NCBI RefSeq assembly: GCF_016464385.1
Contig: NZ_JADMLH010000007.1
Location: 62,001 to 126,000 of the forward strand
Direction of reading: 5' to 3'
DNA from: Nucisporomicrobium flavum
GTDB taxonomy: Bacteria; Actinomycetota; Actinomycetes; Mycobacteriales; Micromonosporaceae
Length of the DNA stretch: 64,000 nt
Positions 26,089-34,742 of the stretch are shown here, in pieces; within the stretch, counting starts at the first letter, position 1; each line of letters begins with the position of its first letter. A program made the position numbers and the translations under genes. Below the pieces are notes generated by a model. That model searched no databases, had not been told where the DNA came from, and worked only from the letters and a program-made list of their open reading frames with translations.

Positions 26089-26969
26089 CCGAGCGCCGCC
26101 CGCACCTGCTCGCGCAGCCAGGCGTGTGCGGGGTCGGTGTCGTAGCGCTGGTGCCACGTGCACACGATCGGGATCGGCGCCGACGGGACCGGGAGTGGTT
26201 CGGTGTGCAGGCCGAACGCGTCGATCAGCGGGCGGCACATGCGGCCCGGGGCGGTCAGCAGGGTGTCGCTGCGGCTCACGATGTGCAGGGCGGTCGCGCT
26301 CGTGCCGACGGTGGCCGGCACTCGCCGGTGCAGGCCCCGGGCGGCCAGGAGGTCGTCGACCGGGTCCGTCAGCCGCCCGCGGCGGGAAATGAGCACGTGC
26401 GGGTGGGCGGCGTACGTCGCGGCGTCGAGCCGGCCCGCGCCGGGGTGGCCGCGCCGCATGATGACGACCAGCCGATCCTCACCGGCGGTCTCGGAGCGGA
26501 ACTCCGGCAGCTCCGGCGGGTCCGCTCCGAGCTGCAGGTCCACCCGGCCGTGCCGCAGGTCGTCGGTGTCGGCGACGGGCTCGGCCAGCAGCCGCAGGCG
26601 CACCCCGGGCGCCTGGTCCGCGACCGCGTTCAGCAGCTCCGGGCCCAGCGACAGGGCGAGCGCGTCGTGGCACTGCAGCGTGAAGGTGCGGTCGAGGGCG
26701 GCGAGGTCGAGGGCGCGGCTCGGGGTCAGCACGGCGTGGGCCTGCCGGACCAGCTCGCCGACCTGCTCCCGGATCGCCAGCGCGTACGGCGTGGGCGTCA
26801 TCGTGCGGCCGGTGCGGACCAGGATGTCGTCGCCGGTCAGCCGCCGGATGCGGCCCAGCGTGCGGCTCACGGCGGGGGCGGAGAGCCGCAGCCGCTCGGC
26901 CGCGCCCGTCACGCTGCCCTCCTCGAGCAGGGCGTCGAGCGCGCTGAGCAGGTTCAGATCCAGTTGCAC
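26052..26969 (-). CDS. LysR-family transcriptional regulator
   Basis: 305 residues: LNLLSALDALLEEGSVTGAAERL HTH with APAVSRTLGRIRRLTGDDI, then a periplasmic-binding-like effector domain. It is divergent from the inositol-phosphatase-like gene, 66 bases apart, and likely controls it and the following oxidoreductase. The intergenic region contains AGTGCACT (26993-27000), a possible part of its site. The start is GTG with weak AGGG upstream. Confidence 0.92.
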   Translation of the reverse strand: MQLDLNLLSALDALLEEGSVTGAAERLRLSAPAVSRTLGRIRRLTGDDILVRTGRTMTPTPYALAIREQVGELVRQAHAVLTPSRALDLAALDRTFTLQCHDALALSLGPELLNAVADQAPGVRLRLLAEPVADTDDLRHGRVDLQLGADPPELPEFRSETAGEDRLVVIMRRGHPGAGRLDAATYAAHPHVLISRRGRLTDPVDDLLAARGLHRRVPATVGTSATALHIVSRSDTLLTAPGRMCRPLIDAFGLHTEPLPVPSAPIPIVCTWHQRYDTDPAHAWLREQVRAALGHSSGTVSTPSR

Positions 26970-27035
26970 GACGGTAAACCCTAGCCTAACGAGAGTGCAC
27001 TGGACTCACGCATCCCACGGCTCGATAGTGGCTGC

Positions 27036-27827
27036 ATGCCTACCGACACCGACGTTCTGACTTCGGCGACCGCGGCCGTACGCGTGGCCGGCGCCCGGCT
27101 GCTGCGGCGCTTCTCGACCGAGTCGCGCACCAGCGGCATGACCGACCTGCTCGCGGCCCTGCGCGGCAACGACACCGCCGTCGCCGACGTGCTGCGGCCG
27201 GCGCTGGCCGAGGCGCTGCCGGGCTCCCGGTGGACCGACGACGAGCACGGCTCCGGGCCGCTGCCGGACGGCGACTGGTGGGTCGTCGACCCGGTCGGCG
27301 GGAACCTCAACGCCGTGCACGGCATGACCGACTGGAACATCGGCGTGAGCCTGGTCCGCGACGGCCGTCCGGTGCTGGCCGTGTTGTACGCGCCGCTGCA
27401 GGGCGAGATGTTCACTGCGATCGCGGGCGGCGGGGCCTTTCTGAACGGCGTACGCCTCTCGGTGTCCGCCAAGACCGGCCTGGACGCCGCGCTGGTCGGT
27501 ACCGGCCAGGCCCAGCCGGGCCGGGAGGCCGGCCACGCGCGGCGGGTCGGCGCGTTCGTCACGACGATGATGCAGCGGGCCCTCTACGTCCGGGTCTCCG
27601 TGCCGGTCGGCCACCAGCTCGCCCAGGTCGCCGCCGGCCGCATGGACGTGCACTGGCAGGACGAGAACGTACGCTCGCACATCGGACCCGTGCTGCTCGT
27701 GCGGGAGGCCGGCGGGCTCGTCACCGACCTCGAGGGCAAGCCCTGGGACATCACCAGCGACGGGTACGTGGCAGCCGCGCCGGGCGTGCACGACGCCGCC
27801 CTCACGGTGCTGCGGGACCTGCGGTGA
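27036..27827 (+). CDS. Inositol-monophosphatase-fold protein with degenerate metal site
   Basis: 263 residues with the IMPase fold, but the signature DPxDGT is WVVDPVGGNLNAVHG: the second Asp is Gly and the Thr is Asn. The C-terminal WD motif that supplies another metal ligand is replaced by HIGPVLLVREAGG. Two of the usual metal-binding acids therefore appear lost. It may be a non-phosphatase (binding or regulatory) member. Its TGA overlaps the next gene's GTG, so they are coupled; LysR lies divergent. Confidence 0.85.
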   Translation: MPTDTDVLTSATAAVRVAGARLLRRFSTESRTSGMTDLLAALRGNDTAVADVLRPALAEALPGSRWTDDEHGSGPLPDGDWWVVDPVGGNLNAVHGMTDWNIGVSLVRDGRPVLAVLYAPLQGEMFTAIAGGGAFLNGVRLSVSAKTGLDAALVGTGQAQPGREAGHARRVGAFVTTMMQRALYVRVSVPVGHQLAQVAAGRMDVHWQDENVRSHIGPVLLVREAGGLVTDLEGKPWDITSDGYVAAAPGVHDAALTVLRDLR

Positions 27828-28456
27828 CGGCGGCCCCACGCATCGCCGTGCTGGGCGCGTCCGGCGCCGTCGGGCGGCTGCTGGTGACGCAGGCGCTCGA
27901 CCGGGGACTCGAGGTCACCGCGATCGCCCGGGATGCGGCGCGCATTCCCGTCCCCGATCAGGCGCGGCTCGTGAAGGTCGCGGCGGATGTCCACGACGCC
28001 GGTTCGGTCATCCGCGCGGCCGGTGACGCCGACGCGCTCGTGTCCGGCCTCGGCGTCCGCGGTGGACCACCCGGCACGCTGACCGCCGGCGCGCGGGCCG
28101 CCGTCGCGTCCGGTGTGGACCGGGTCGTGTGGCTGGGCGCGTACGGCACCGGCGAATCGGCCCGGCCCGCCGGCGTGCTCACGCGTGCCGTGCTCTGGAT
28201 GCTCATGCGGAACGAGCTGGCCGACAAGGTGGCCGCCGACCGAACGGTCCTGACTGCCGGAGGCACGGTCGTGCACGCCGGACCGATGAGCGACGGCCCC
28301 CTCGCCTCCGGGCGCCGTACCGTCCCGCTCAGCGAGGCGCCGCGGCGCATCTTTCCCGCGGGGGTCAGCCGGGCCACCGTGGCCGCGGCGATGCTCGACG
28401 AGGCGCTGACCCCGCACCACCAGGGCCGGATCGCCGTCCCTTTGAGCCGGCCCTAG
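27824..28456 (+). CDS. NAD(P)-binding oxidoreductase, atypical SDR/NmrA-like
   Basis: 210 residues. The N-terminal Rossmann motif is IAVLGASGAVGRLLVTQAL (GxxGxxG). Only the cofactor-binding core and a short C-terminal part are present; the usual YxxxK is not clear. It is coupled to the IMPase-like gene by GTGA. Likely an NADPH-dependent reductase or NmrA-type sensor under LysR control. Confidence 0.85.
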   Translation: MTAAPRIAVLGASGAVGRLLVTQALDRGLEVTAIARDAARIPVPDQARLVKVAADVHDAGSVIRAAGDADALVSGLGVRGGPPGTLTAGARAAVASGVDRVVWLGAYGTGESARPAGVLTRAVLWMLMRNELADKVAADRTVLTAGGTVVHAGPMSDGPLASGRRTVPLSEAPRRIFPAGVSRATVAAAMLDEALTPHHQGRIAVPLSRP

Positions 28457-29035
28457 TCAGCGGTACGCGGGCTGCGGCTCGGCAGGCCGGGCCGGGACGA
28501 CGTCGAGGCCGGGAGCCGCGATCAGCGCGTCGACGGCCGCCTGCGACGCGCCGATCCCGGCCCAGTGCGGGTCGACGTCGCTCGCGAACACCCAGCTGCG
28601 GTCGGCCGGCCACACGAACGCGGGCGGCGCGACGGGCTGCCCGCCACCGAGGTCGTCCTCCCACGCGTCGATGTCGCCCACCGCGCCCCGCAGCAGCGCA
28701 TAGCGCCGATGCGGCACGGTGACCAGGGCGAGCCCGGGCGGCAGGGGAATGTCCGAATAGCCCTCCCACACGCAGAAAAGGCAGTCCCCGGGCGTCGAGG
28801 TGAAGTCCGCGAGCACGTGCAGGGCCCGGCGGGCCTGGTCGATCTCCAGCGGGTGGTCGTCGGGCAGCTCGACGTCGGTCTCGGCCTGACCGGGCCGGTC
28901 CGGGTCCGGCATGAAGCGGAGCCGGGCGTACGCCGGGAAGCCGGCCGGGCCGAAGGTGACCAGCTGCCCGAAGGGCGTTGCGGAGCCGGCGAGCCAGTCC
29001 GCAGCGGCGGTGTCCGGGCAGAAGCGGAGCCGCAT
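28457..29035 (-). CDS. Hypothetical protein
   Basis: 192 residues, soluble and acidic, with no recognised domain. Noticeable segments are FGPAGFPAYARLRFMPDP, CLFCVWEGYSDIP and SWVFASDVDPHWAGIGAS. ATG 29035 overlaps the stop of the Gfo/Idh/MocA gene (TGATG), making it the third gene of the sugar operon. I do not recognise it. Convergent with the oxidoreductase gene, whose stop abuts its own. Confidence 0.75.
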   Translation of the reverse strand: MRLRFCPDTAAADWLAGSATPFGQLVTFGPAGFPAYARLRFMPDPDRPGQAETDVELPDDHPLEIDQARRALHVLADFTSTPGDCLFCVWEGYSDIPLPPGLALVTVPHRRYALLRGAVGDIDAWEDDLGGGQPVAPPAFVWPADRSWVFASDVDPHWAGIGASQAAVDALIAAPGLDVVPARPAEPQPAYR

Positions 29036-30147
29036 CACAGCGTCCGCGCGTACGGGTCCCAGCCGGCCGGCAACGCGGGCGGCACCTCAACCGTGCTGGT
29101 CACGGACACCGTCTCCCTCCGGGCGACCGACTCCTCGATCGCGAGCATGACGTCGAGCACGTGGTACGCCAGCTCGCCCGGCGCCCGCTCGGCCCGGCCC
29201 GCCCGGACCGCCCGGGCCAGCTCCAGCACGCCGGTGCCGCGGGTCGCCGGGTGGCCCTCGGCGTCGAGGTCCTCCGGTTTCTCCGCACCTTTCTCACCAC
29301 CGAGCAGGTGCAGGGTCGTCGTACCGTCGAACCTGTTGGGGTCCGGCAGGACGGCCGTGCCCAGCGTACCGGTGACCTCCAGCCCGGTACGCGCCAGCGC
29401 GGAATCGAACGTGGTCAGCAGCTGCGCGGACCCGCCGCCGGCGAACTCGATGAGGGCGGCGACCGTGGTGGCCACCTCGACCGCGAAGTCGGTGCCCGCC
29501 CGGGGGCCGGAGCCGATGGTCCGCGTGCCGCGCAGCCGGCCGCCGGTGGCGGTGACCCGCTCGACCGGCCCGAGCAGGTGGACCAGCGCGGTCAGGTAGT
29601 ACGGGCCCATGTCGAGCAGCGGGCCCGCGCCGGGGCGGAACAGGAACTCCGGCGACGGATGCCAGCTCTCCGGCCCGGGCGACTGGAACAGCGCGAGGGC
29701 GGTGCGGGCGGGTCCGATCCGGCCGGCGTCCAGCGCCCGGCGTGCGGTCTGCAACCCCGCGCCGAGCACGGTGTCGGGCGCGCTCGCGACGCGCAGTCCC
29801 TGCTCGGCGGCGCGGTCGAGCAGCATACGGGCGGAGCTGCGGTCCAGCGCGAGCGGCTTCTCCGTCCACACGTGCTTGCCGGCGTCGAGCGCGGCGAGGC
29901 CCACCTCGACGTGCGCCGCCGGGACGGTCAGGTTCACCACGATCTCGACGCCCGGATCGGCGAGCAGTTCGCCGGCCGTACCCGAGCGGGCGACGCCGAA
30001 GCGGGCGGCCTGCTCCGCCGCCCGCGCGGTGTCCAGGTCGGCGACCATCAGCACCCGCAGGTCGGGGAACGCGGTGAGGTTGCGCAGGTACGCGCCGCTG
30101 ATCGTGCCCGCGCCCACGATCCCCACGCCGACCGGTCCGCCCGTCAT
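29035..30147 (-). CDS. Gfo/Idh/MocA-family oxidoreductase
   Basis: 370 residues: Rossmann VGIVGAGTISGAYLRNL, then the family motif HVWTEKPLALD with catalytic-site Lys, and a beta-sheet C-terminal domain with LLDMGPYYLTALVHLLGPV. Members oxidise or epimerise sugars or inositols with NAD(P). ATG 30147 overlaps the sugar isomerase stop (ATGA). With the isomerase it forms a small sugar or inositol catabolic operon. Confidence 0.92.
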   Translation of the reverse strand: MTGGPVGVGIVGAGTISGAYLRNLTAFPDLRVLMVADLDTARAAEQAARFGVARSGTAGELLADPGVEIVVNLTVPAAHVEVGLAALDAGKHVWTEKPLALDRSSARMLLDRAAEQGLRVASAPDTVLGAGLQTARRALDAGRIGPARTALALFQSPGPESWHPSPEFLFRPGAGPLLDMGPYYLTALVHLLGPVERVTATGGRLRGTRTIGSGPRAGTDFAVEVATTVAALIEFAGGGSAQLLTTFDSALARTGLEVTGTLGTAVLPDPNRFDGTTTLHLLGGEKGAEKPEDLDAEGHPATRGTGVLELARAVRAGRAERAPGELAYHVLDVMLAIEESVARRETVSVTSTVEVPPALPAGWDPYARTL

Positions 30148-30878
30148 CGCCCCTCCCCCAGCACGTACGCCCGTCCGGCGGCGAGCCCGGCGAAGATGTC
30201 GCCCGCGTACCTGTCGAACTCGATGACGCGCAGCGCGTGCGGGGCGGCGGCCAGCACCTCGGCGACGGGTACCCGGCCCTGCCCGGCGGGCACCTGGCCG
30301 CTGCCGTCGGTGGCCAGGTCGCCGTCCTTGACGTGGATGGCGCGGACCCGCTCGCCCAGCCGGCGCAGCAGCGTGGGCGCGTGCTCCCCGGCGGCCGTCG
30401 CCCAGTAGGTGTCGATCTCCAGCACCAGCGCCGGGTCGAGCTGCTCGGCGAAGACCTCGAGGGCGTTGCGCCCGCCGGCCCGCGCGGCCGGCTCCCACCA
30501 GTGGTTGTGGTAGCCGACGGCGATGCCGTGGTCGGCGGCGATCGTGGCCGCCTCGTTGAGGCCCCGGGCGGTCGCGGCGATGCCCTCCGGGTCCTGCCAG
30601 CGGGCCGCCTCGACCATGGGTTCGATGACGACCTGGATGCCGCACCGCGCGGCCGCGGTGAAGACGGCCTGCTGGTCGGCGCCGAGCAGCCGGGCGTGGG
30701 CGGTGGGCGCGGTCATGCCGTTGGCGGGCAGCCCGGCCCGCAGCACGTCGGCGTTCTCGACCACGCCGTACGGCTCGACCTGGGTGAATCCGATCTCGGC
30801 GAGACGGCGCAGAGTGAGCGCGGGGTCGGCGGCGAACGCGTCGCGGACCGAGTAGAGCTGGACGGAGACGGTGCTCAT
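30144..30878 (-). CDS. Sugar phosphate isomerase/epimerase (xylose-isomerase-like TIM barrel)
   Basis: 244 residues of AP-endonuclease-2-type TIM barrel, with metal ligands in VVIEPMV, YHNHWWEP, LEIDTYWA and AIHVKDGD. These enzymes isomerise keto/aldo sugars or inosose intermediates. AGGAGG precedes the ATG. First gene of a three-gene operon, preceded by LacI-type palindromes at 30908-30963. Confidence 0.9.
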   Translation of the reverse strand: MSTVSVQLYSVRDAFAADPALTLRRLAEIGFTQVEPYGVVENADVLRAGLPANGMTAPTAHARLLGADQQAVFTAAARCGIQVVIEPMVEAARWQDPEGIAATARGLNEAATIAADHGIAVGYHNHWWEPAARAGGRNALEVFAEQLDPALVLEIDTYWATAAGEHAPTLLRRLGERVRAIHVKDGDLATDGSGQVPAGQGRVPVAEVLAAAPHALRVIEFDRYAGDIFAGLAAGRAYVLGEGR

Positions 30879-30907
30879 CGTGTCCTCCTGACGTCGACAG
30901 AAGTCGA

Positions 30908-30921
30908 TGGGAGCGCTGCCA
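30908..30921. promoter_or_regulatory. LacI/CebR-type operator
   Basis: TGGGAGCGCTGCCA differs at one base from the perfect CebR-type box TGGGAGCGCTCCCA known from actinomycete LacI-family repressors. It lies 30 bases upstream of the isomerase ATG. No LacI gene is in the window. Confidence 0.7.
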
Positions 30922-30945
30922 AATTTCTACCACGTGGTTAAAATT
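30922..30945. promoter_or_regulatory. Hyphenated 24-base dyad
   Basis: Outer arms AATTT/AAATT flank the perfect core ACCACGTGGT (30929-30938) with two-base mismatched gaps. AT-rich outer arms round a GC core resemble ROK or other sugar-repressor sites. The binding protein is unknown. Confidence 0.55.
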
Positions 30946-30953
30946 CAGTCCAA

Positions 30954-30963
30954 AGAGCGCTCT
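30954..30963. promoter_or_regulatory. Second GAGCGCTC-centred palindrome
   Basis: AGAGCGCTCT is a perfect ten-base palindrome, centred 44 bases (about four helical turns) from the centre of the first LacI-type operator. The pair could allow looping or a dual site. Confidence 0.5.
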
Positions 30964-31020
30964 CTGCCGCTGCCGGGTGACACCGTCACGGCTGCGCCGC
31001 GGGGCACGGCATACTTGTCG

Positions 31021-31098
31021 GCGACACGCGACTGGCGGCATCGAGGATGGGGACCACCATCGGGGAGCACGTCGTGGGGGCCGTCCGCCTGGGTGCCC
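31021..31098 (+). ncRNA. ZTP (pfl) riboswitch
   Basis: It has the conserved parts in order: GCGACTGGCG, a GATGG/CCATC hairpin with ggacca, then GGGGAGC, and the hallmark CCGCCTGGG at the 3' end (31085-31093). The class senses ZMP/ZTP, which builds up when 10-formyl-tetrahydrofolate is short, and turns on folate/purine genes such as folD. It ends about 20 bases before the folD ATG, so it may control translation. Confidence 0.9.
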
Positions 31099-31116
31099 AC
31101 ACCAAGGGAGACGCGC

Positions 31117-32001
31117 ATGTCCGACAGCCCGCAGACCCCGGCCCACGAGGCCCGGCTCCTGCCCGGCAAGCCGGTCGCCGACGCGGTCCTCGCCGACGTG
31201 GCGCGGCGCGTGGCGAAGCTCAAGGAGGCCGGCGTCCAGCCGTCGCTGGCCACGATCCTCGTCGGTGACGACGACGCCAGCGCCGGCTACATCCGCATCA
31301 AGCAGCGCCAGGCCGGCGAGCTGGGCTTCGTCTCCCCGCACGAGCACCTGAGCGCCACCGCCACCCAGGACGACCTGCACCGGGTCATCGACCGGCTGAA
31401 CGCCGACCCGGCCGTGCACGCGCTGCTGATCCAGTACCCGCCGCCCGCGCACATCGACTACGACGCCGCGCTGATGACCGTCGACCCGGACAAGGACGTC
31501 GACGGCATGCACCCGCTCAACCTCGGCCGGCTCTCCGTCGGGCTGCCCGGCCCGCGCCCGTGCACCCCGGCGGGCATCGAGGCGCTGCTCGCGCATCACG
31601 AGATCCCGGTCGCCGGCCGCGAGGTCGTCATCCTGGGACGCGGCGCCACCATCGGCCGGCCGCTGGCCATGATGCTGTCGCAGAAGCGCCCGACCGCCAA
31701 CGCGGCCGTCACCGTGGTGCACACCGGCGTGCCCGACTGGCAGCGGTACACGCGGCGCGCGGAGATCCTCGTGGCCGCGGCGGGCGTACCGGGCATCATC
31801 CAGCCCGAGCACGTCAAGCCGGGCGCGACCGTGATCGGCGCCGGCGTGCGCTACGAGGGCCGGCGGCTGCTGCCCGACGTGGCCGAGGAGGTCGCGACCG
31901 TGGCCGGCGCGCTCACCCCGCGGGTGGGCGGGGTCGGCCCGACGACCGTGGCCATGCTGTTCCGCAACGCCGTCGAGGCCGCGGAGAAGGCTAGCCGCTG
32001 A
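31117..32001 (+). CDS. folD: Bifunctional methylenetetrahydrofolate dehydrogenase/cyclohydrolase
   Basis: 294 residues. GYIRIKQRQAGELGF contains the Tyr/Lys catalytic region of FolD; QYPPPAHI and DPDKDVDGMHPLNLG are signature motifs, and GRGATIGRPLAMML binds NADP. The enzyme interconverts methylene-, methenyl- and 10-formyl-THF. Common motif variants (QYPPP for QLPLP) do not remove catalytic residues. AAGGGAG sits six bases before ATG 31117. It is controlled by the ZTP riboswitch just upstream. It ends 11 bases inside the convergent glycosidase gene. Confidence 0.95.
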   Translation: MSDSPQTPAHEARLLPGKPVADAVLADVARRVAKLKEAGVQPSLATILVGDDDASAGYIRIKQRQAGELGFVSPHEHLSATATQDDLHRVIDRLNADPAVHALLIQYPPPAHIDYDAALMTVDPDKDVDGMHPLNLGRLSVGLPGPRPCTPAGIEALLAHHEIPVAGREVVILGRGATIGRPLAMMLSQKRPTANAAVTVVHTGVPDWQRYTRRAEILVAAAGVPGIIQPEHVKPGATVIGAGVRYEGRRLLPDVAEEVATVAGALTPRVGGVGPTTVAMLFRNAVEAAEKASR

Positions 32002-33040
32002 AGCGGGGGTTCCTGGCCATCGCCACGTACGCCGCGAGCGACTCGGGGCTCGTGTCGATGCGCCACTTCTCGGTGAACCCGGGGTGGGTGTCGGTGTCGA
32101 ACCACACGACGCCGCCCACCGCCGGGTGCGCCTGCACCCACTGTGCGAACAGCGTGATCCAGTCCGCCTTGGTCCGGCCGCCGCGGTCCACCGCGCCGAC
32201 CTCGCTGATGAGGATGGGTTTGCGGGCGGCGTACGAGCGGTAGATCGGCCCGAACAGCGTCTCGGGCGTCTCGTGGTGCAGGTTGTAGCCCGAGACGCCC
32301 ACCCAGTCGACGTACTTGTCGCCCGGGTACAGCGCCGCGAACGTGTTCCAGTCGGCGACCGGGGACGAGTTCCAGTTCGGCCCCCACACCCAGGAGACGT
32401 TGGTCGCGCCCTCGTCGGCGAAGATGCGCCGCAGCCGCTTCCACGACTCGATGAACCCGGCCGGGTTCTTGCCGTTGCGGGCGGCGCCCCAGCCGTACCA
32501 GTCGCCGTTCATCTCCCAGGCCCAGCGCAGCAGCACCGGCCGGCCCTGCGCCTTGAGCCGCCGGGCCGCCCGCGCGATGAGGTCGTCGGCGGAGCCGGAG
32601 GTGATGTCGGTGTAGCGGGTGCCGCGCCAGGAAACCATCGGGAACGCGTGCGCGGGCAGCCCGTCGATCGTGCGGGGAAGCAGATCGCCCCAGTCGTAGA
32701 AGACGTGCACGATGCGCTCGTCGCGGCCGGCCTGCTGCCGGCGCAGCGCCTGCGCCTGCGCCGCGGTGCGGCCGGACAGATCGAGGTACGCCCCCAGCAT
32801 CGCCTTGCCGCTGCGGAACGGCACCGTCCCGCCGCCCCTCGTCACGACCGCGGGCGGCGCGGCGGCCGACGGTTTGGCGCCCGGGTGCCCCGGTGAGGTC
32901 GTCGCCTCGGCGGGGCTGTCCGGCGTGCGTACCTGCTGCACCGCGACCGTGGCAGCGGGCACCGCGGCGACGGCGGCGGCCAGGCCGAGCACGTGCCGAC
33001 GGGTGATCTTGCGGCGCGGGGCGCGGTGGGCCGGGCTCAT
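31991..33040 (-). CDS. Secreted GH26-like endo-glycosidase
   Basis: 349 residues. N-terminus KITRRHVLGLAAAVAAVPAA is a Tat-type signal (TRRHVL) with Ala-rich h-region. After a Pro/Ala linker, a TIM-barrel domain has RWAWEMNGDWYGWG (acid/base Glu) and PILISEVGAV (nucleophile Glu), the GH26 pattern of beta-mannanases and related enzymes. ATG 33040 is chosen. It follows the polysaccharide deacetylase gene on the same strand, suggesting joint action on an extracellular polysaccharide. Confidence 0.88.
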   Translation of the reverse strand: MSPAHRAPRRKITRRHVLGLAAAVAAVPAATVAVQQVRTPDSPAEATTSPGHPGAKPSAAAPPAVVTRGGGTVPFRSGKAMLGAYLDLSGRTAAQAQALRRQQAGRDERIVHVFYDWGDLLPRTIDGLPAHAFPMVSWRGTRYTDITSGSADDLIARAARRLKAQGRPVLLRWAWEMNGDWYGWGAARNGKNPAGFIESWKRLRRIFADEGATNVSWVWGPNWNSSPVADWNTFAALYPGDKYVDWVGVSGYNLHHETPETLFGPIYRSYAARKPILISEVGAVDRGGRTKADWITLFAQWVQAHPAVGGVVWFDTDTHPGFTEKWRIDTSPESLAAYVAMARNPRFSG

Positions 33041-33068
33041 GCCGAGCCCGGTCCGGCGATGGCCCGGC

Positions 33069-33881
33069 TCATGTGAGGTTCCGTCCGGTGGCCCGCGCCA
33101 CCCGGCGCACCACGCGCCAGCCCGGCTGAGCGATCTGCTTGAGACGGGGAACGAGCGACGAGCCGCCGCCGGCGACGAGGCCGACGAGCTGCTCACCGGT
33201 CAGGTCCGGGGTCGGCTGCAGCCGCGGTACGGCGAAGCGCCGCTCACCGGGCGTGTGCAGCCGCCGGCCGACCTCGGTCGCGTTGTCGTGCCCGGCGGCG
33301 AGCACGGCCGCCCGCACCCGGGCCCCGTTGTACCCGTGCGGGTACGCGAACCCGCGCACCCGCCGTCCGAGCCGCTGCTCCAGCTCGTCCTTGCTGCGGA
33401 CGGTCTCCTCGCGCAGCTGGGCGGCGGGCAGCACGTCGAGCGGGTGGTGCACGAGGCTGTGGTTGCCGATCTCGATGCCGGCGTCCGCCACCTCGGCCAG
33501 CTCGTCCCAGGTGAGCAGCCGGCCGAAGTCGGGCGCCCAGCGACCCAGCCAGTCCGCGTGCCGGCCGAGGTGGCCGACGGAGGCGTACAGGGTGGCGCCG
33601 GCCCCGGCGTCCGCGAGCACCGGGACCGCCGCGGTGAGGAAGTCGCGGTAGCCGTCGTCGAAGGTGACCGCAACCAGCCGATCGGTGCAGCCCTGCTCGA
33701 GCAGGTCGAGCGCCTCGGTCAGGCCGACGAGCCGGTACCCGGCCGCGGTCAGCGCGTGCAGCTGCTCGGCGAGGCGCTCCGGTGGCACCGCGAGGTCGCG
33801 CATCGGGCCGGCGACGGCGGACACGGAGTGGTACATCAGCGCGGGCAGGCTCTGCCACGCCGGGTGCGCCGTGACGGTCAC
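33069..33881 (-). CDS. Polysaccharide deacetylase (NodB domain)
   Basis: 270 residues. MYHSVSA, then AVTFDDGYRDFL (catalytic Asp and metal Asp), IEIGNHSLVHHPL (two metal His) and FAYPHGYN define the carbohydrate esterase 4 family, which removes N- or O-acetyl groups. No clear signal peptide, so it may be exported otherwise or act inside. About 30 bases upstream of the GH26-like gene; probably an operon. Confidence 0.92.
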   Translation of the reverse strand: MTVTAHPAWQSLPALMYHSVSAVAGPMRDLAVPPERLAEQLHALTAAGYRLVGLTEALDLLEQGCTDRLVAVTFDDGYRDFLTAAVPVLADAGAGATLYASVGHLGRHADWLGRWAPDFGRLLTWDELAEVADAGIEIGNHSLVHHPLDVLPAAQLREETVRSKDELEQRLGRRVRGFAYPHGYNGARVRAAVLAAGHDNATEVGRRLHTPGERRFAVPRLQPTPDLTGEQLVGLVAGGGSSLVPRLKQIAQPGWRVVRRVARATGRNLT

Positions 33882-34001
33882 TCCGATCCTCCCACTCGCC
33901 GCTGGATATGACCCTTATCGGTCAGAGACCCGGCAAGCTTTGTGGTTCGCAGAACTCGTCCGGCCGGTGCGCGACGCCACGTCTGCGCCGCTCAGGCCAC
34001 G

Positions 34002-34232
34002 TTACGGCGCGCTTTCCGCACTGTCCAGCACGACTGCGGCGACGATGGCGGACATATCGGCGACGGTCATTCTCACCACTCCGCCGCGGGTGGCGAGACC
34101 GCGGTCCGCCTCGTACGCGACGACGTCGGCGTGCTCGAGCTCGTCGGCCAGCACCGCCAGCCGCCGTTCGATGCGGGCGGCGAGGTTCTCGGCGAGATCG
34201 TCGTACCGGGCTGCGGGGATCTGCACGGTCAT
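34002..34232 (-). CDS. Small hypothetical protein (76 aa)
   Basis: MTVQIPAARYDDLAENLAAR, then a helix-rich stretch with ELEHADVVAYEADRGLATRG and VRMTVADMSAIVAAVVLD. A ribosome site AAAGGTGA precedes the ATG at 34232. No domain is recognised. Monocistronic, divergent from the small membrane protein gene. Confidence 0.6.
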   Translation of the reverse strand: MTVQIPAARYDDLAENLAARIERRLAVLADELEHADVVAYEADRGLATRGGVVRMTVADMSAIVAAVVLDSAESAP

Positions 34233-34433
34233 GGGGTCACCTTTCGCCGTCGGCGGGGCGTCGCCACCGGAAGAGGGGCACACGTCCACGCTAGGCGGCG
34301 GGCGTACCCGATGGGCGTTTTCTCCGGTTTTTGACCCGGGAGGTGGCCGCACCCGCCTCCACCGAAAGTCATAGCCGCCGATCCGGCTGCGGAGGGAAGC
34401 GCGGGCACCCTGCGTGACGGCAAGGTGATGACC

Positions 34434-34676
34434 ATGAATTCAGACCGTGCGCGCCGCGTTGCCGAGGCCGCCGGTGAGGCCGCGCTCGTGCTCGGTCTGA
34501 CCGCGCTGCCGACCGCGTGGCGCGCCCTCGACGGGCGCATCATCGTGGTCCTGGCGGTCATGCTCGGCGCCCTCACCGCAGCGATCTACGCGTTGCACGC
34601 TGTGACATTCGACTGCTTCCGGCTGACGGCACAGCGGCAAAAGGGCAGCTTTTCTTACACCCAGCGTAAGGAATGA
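34434..34676 (+). CDS. Small two-helix membrane protein (80 aa)
   Basis: Two hydrophobic segments (EAALVLGLTALPTAW and GRIIVVLAVMLGALTAAIYAL) then a short basic tail ending TQRKE. AAGG eight bases before ATG 34434; ATG 34428 and GTG 34425 are alternatives. Function unknown. A weak CTTAC/GTAAG inverted repeat overlaps its 3' end. Confidence 0.6.
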   Translation: MNSDRARRVAEAAGEAALVLGLTALPTAWRALDGRIIVVLAVMLGALTAAIYALHAVTFDCFRLTAQRQKGSFSYTQRKE

Positions 34677-34742
34677 ACCGCCGGGCCCGCCGGCCCGTAC
34701 CCGGGGATGCACCGCACTTCGAGACCCCCGGGAGTGACCAGG

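Noticed and set aside
34654-34670. CTTAC/GTAAG inverted repeat as a terminator
   Set aside because: Only five pairs, no U-run, and it overlaps coding sequence.
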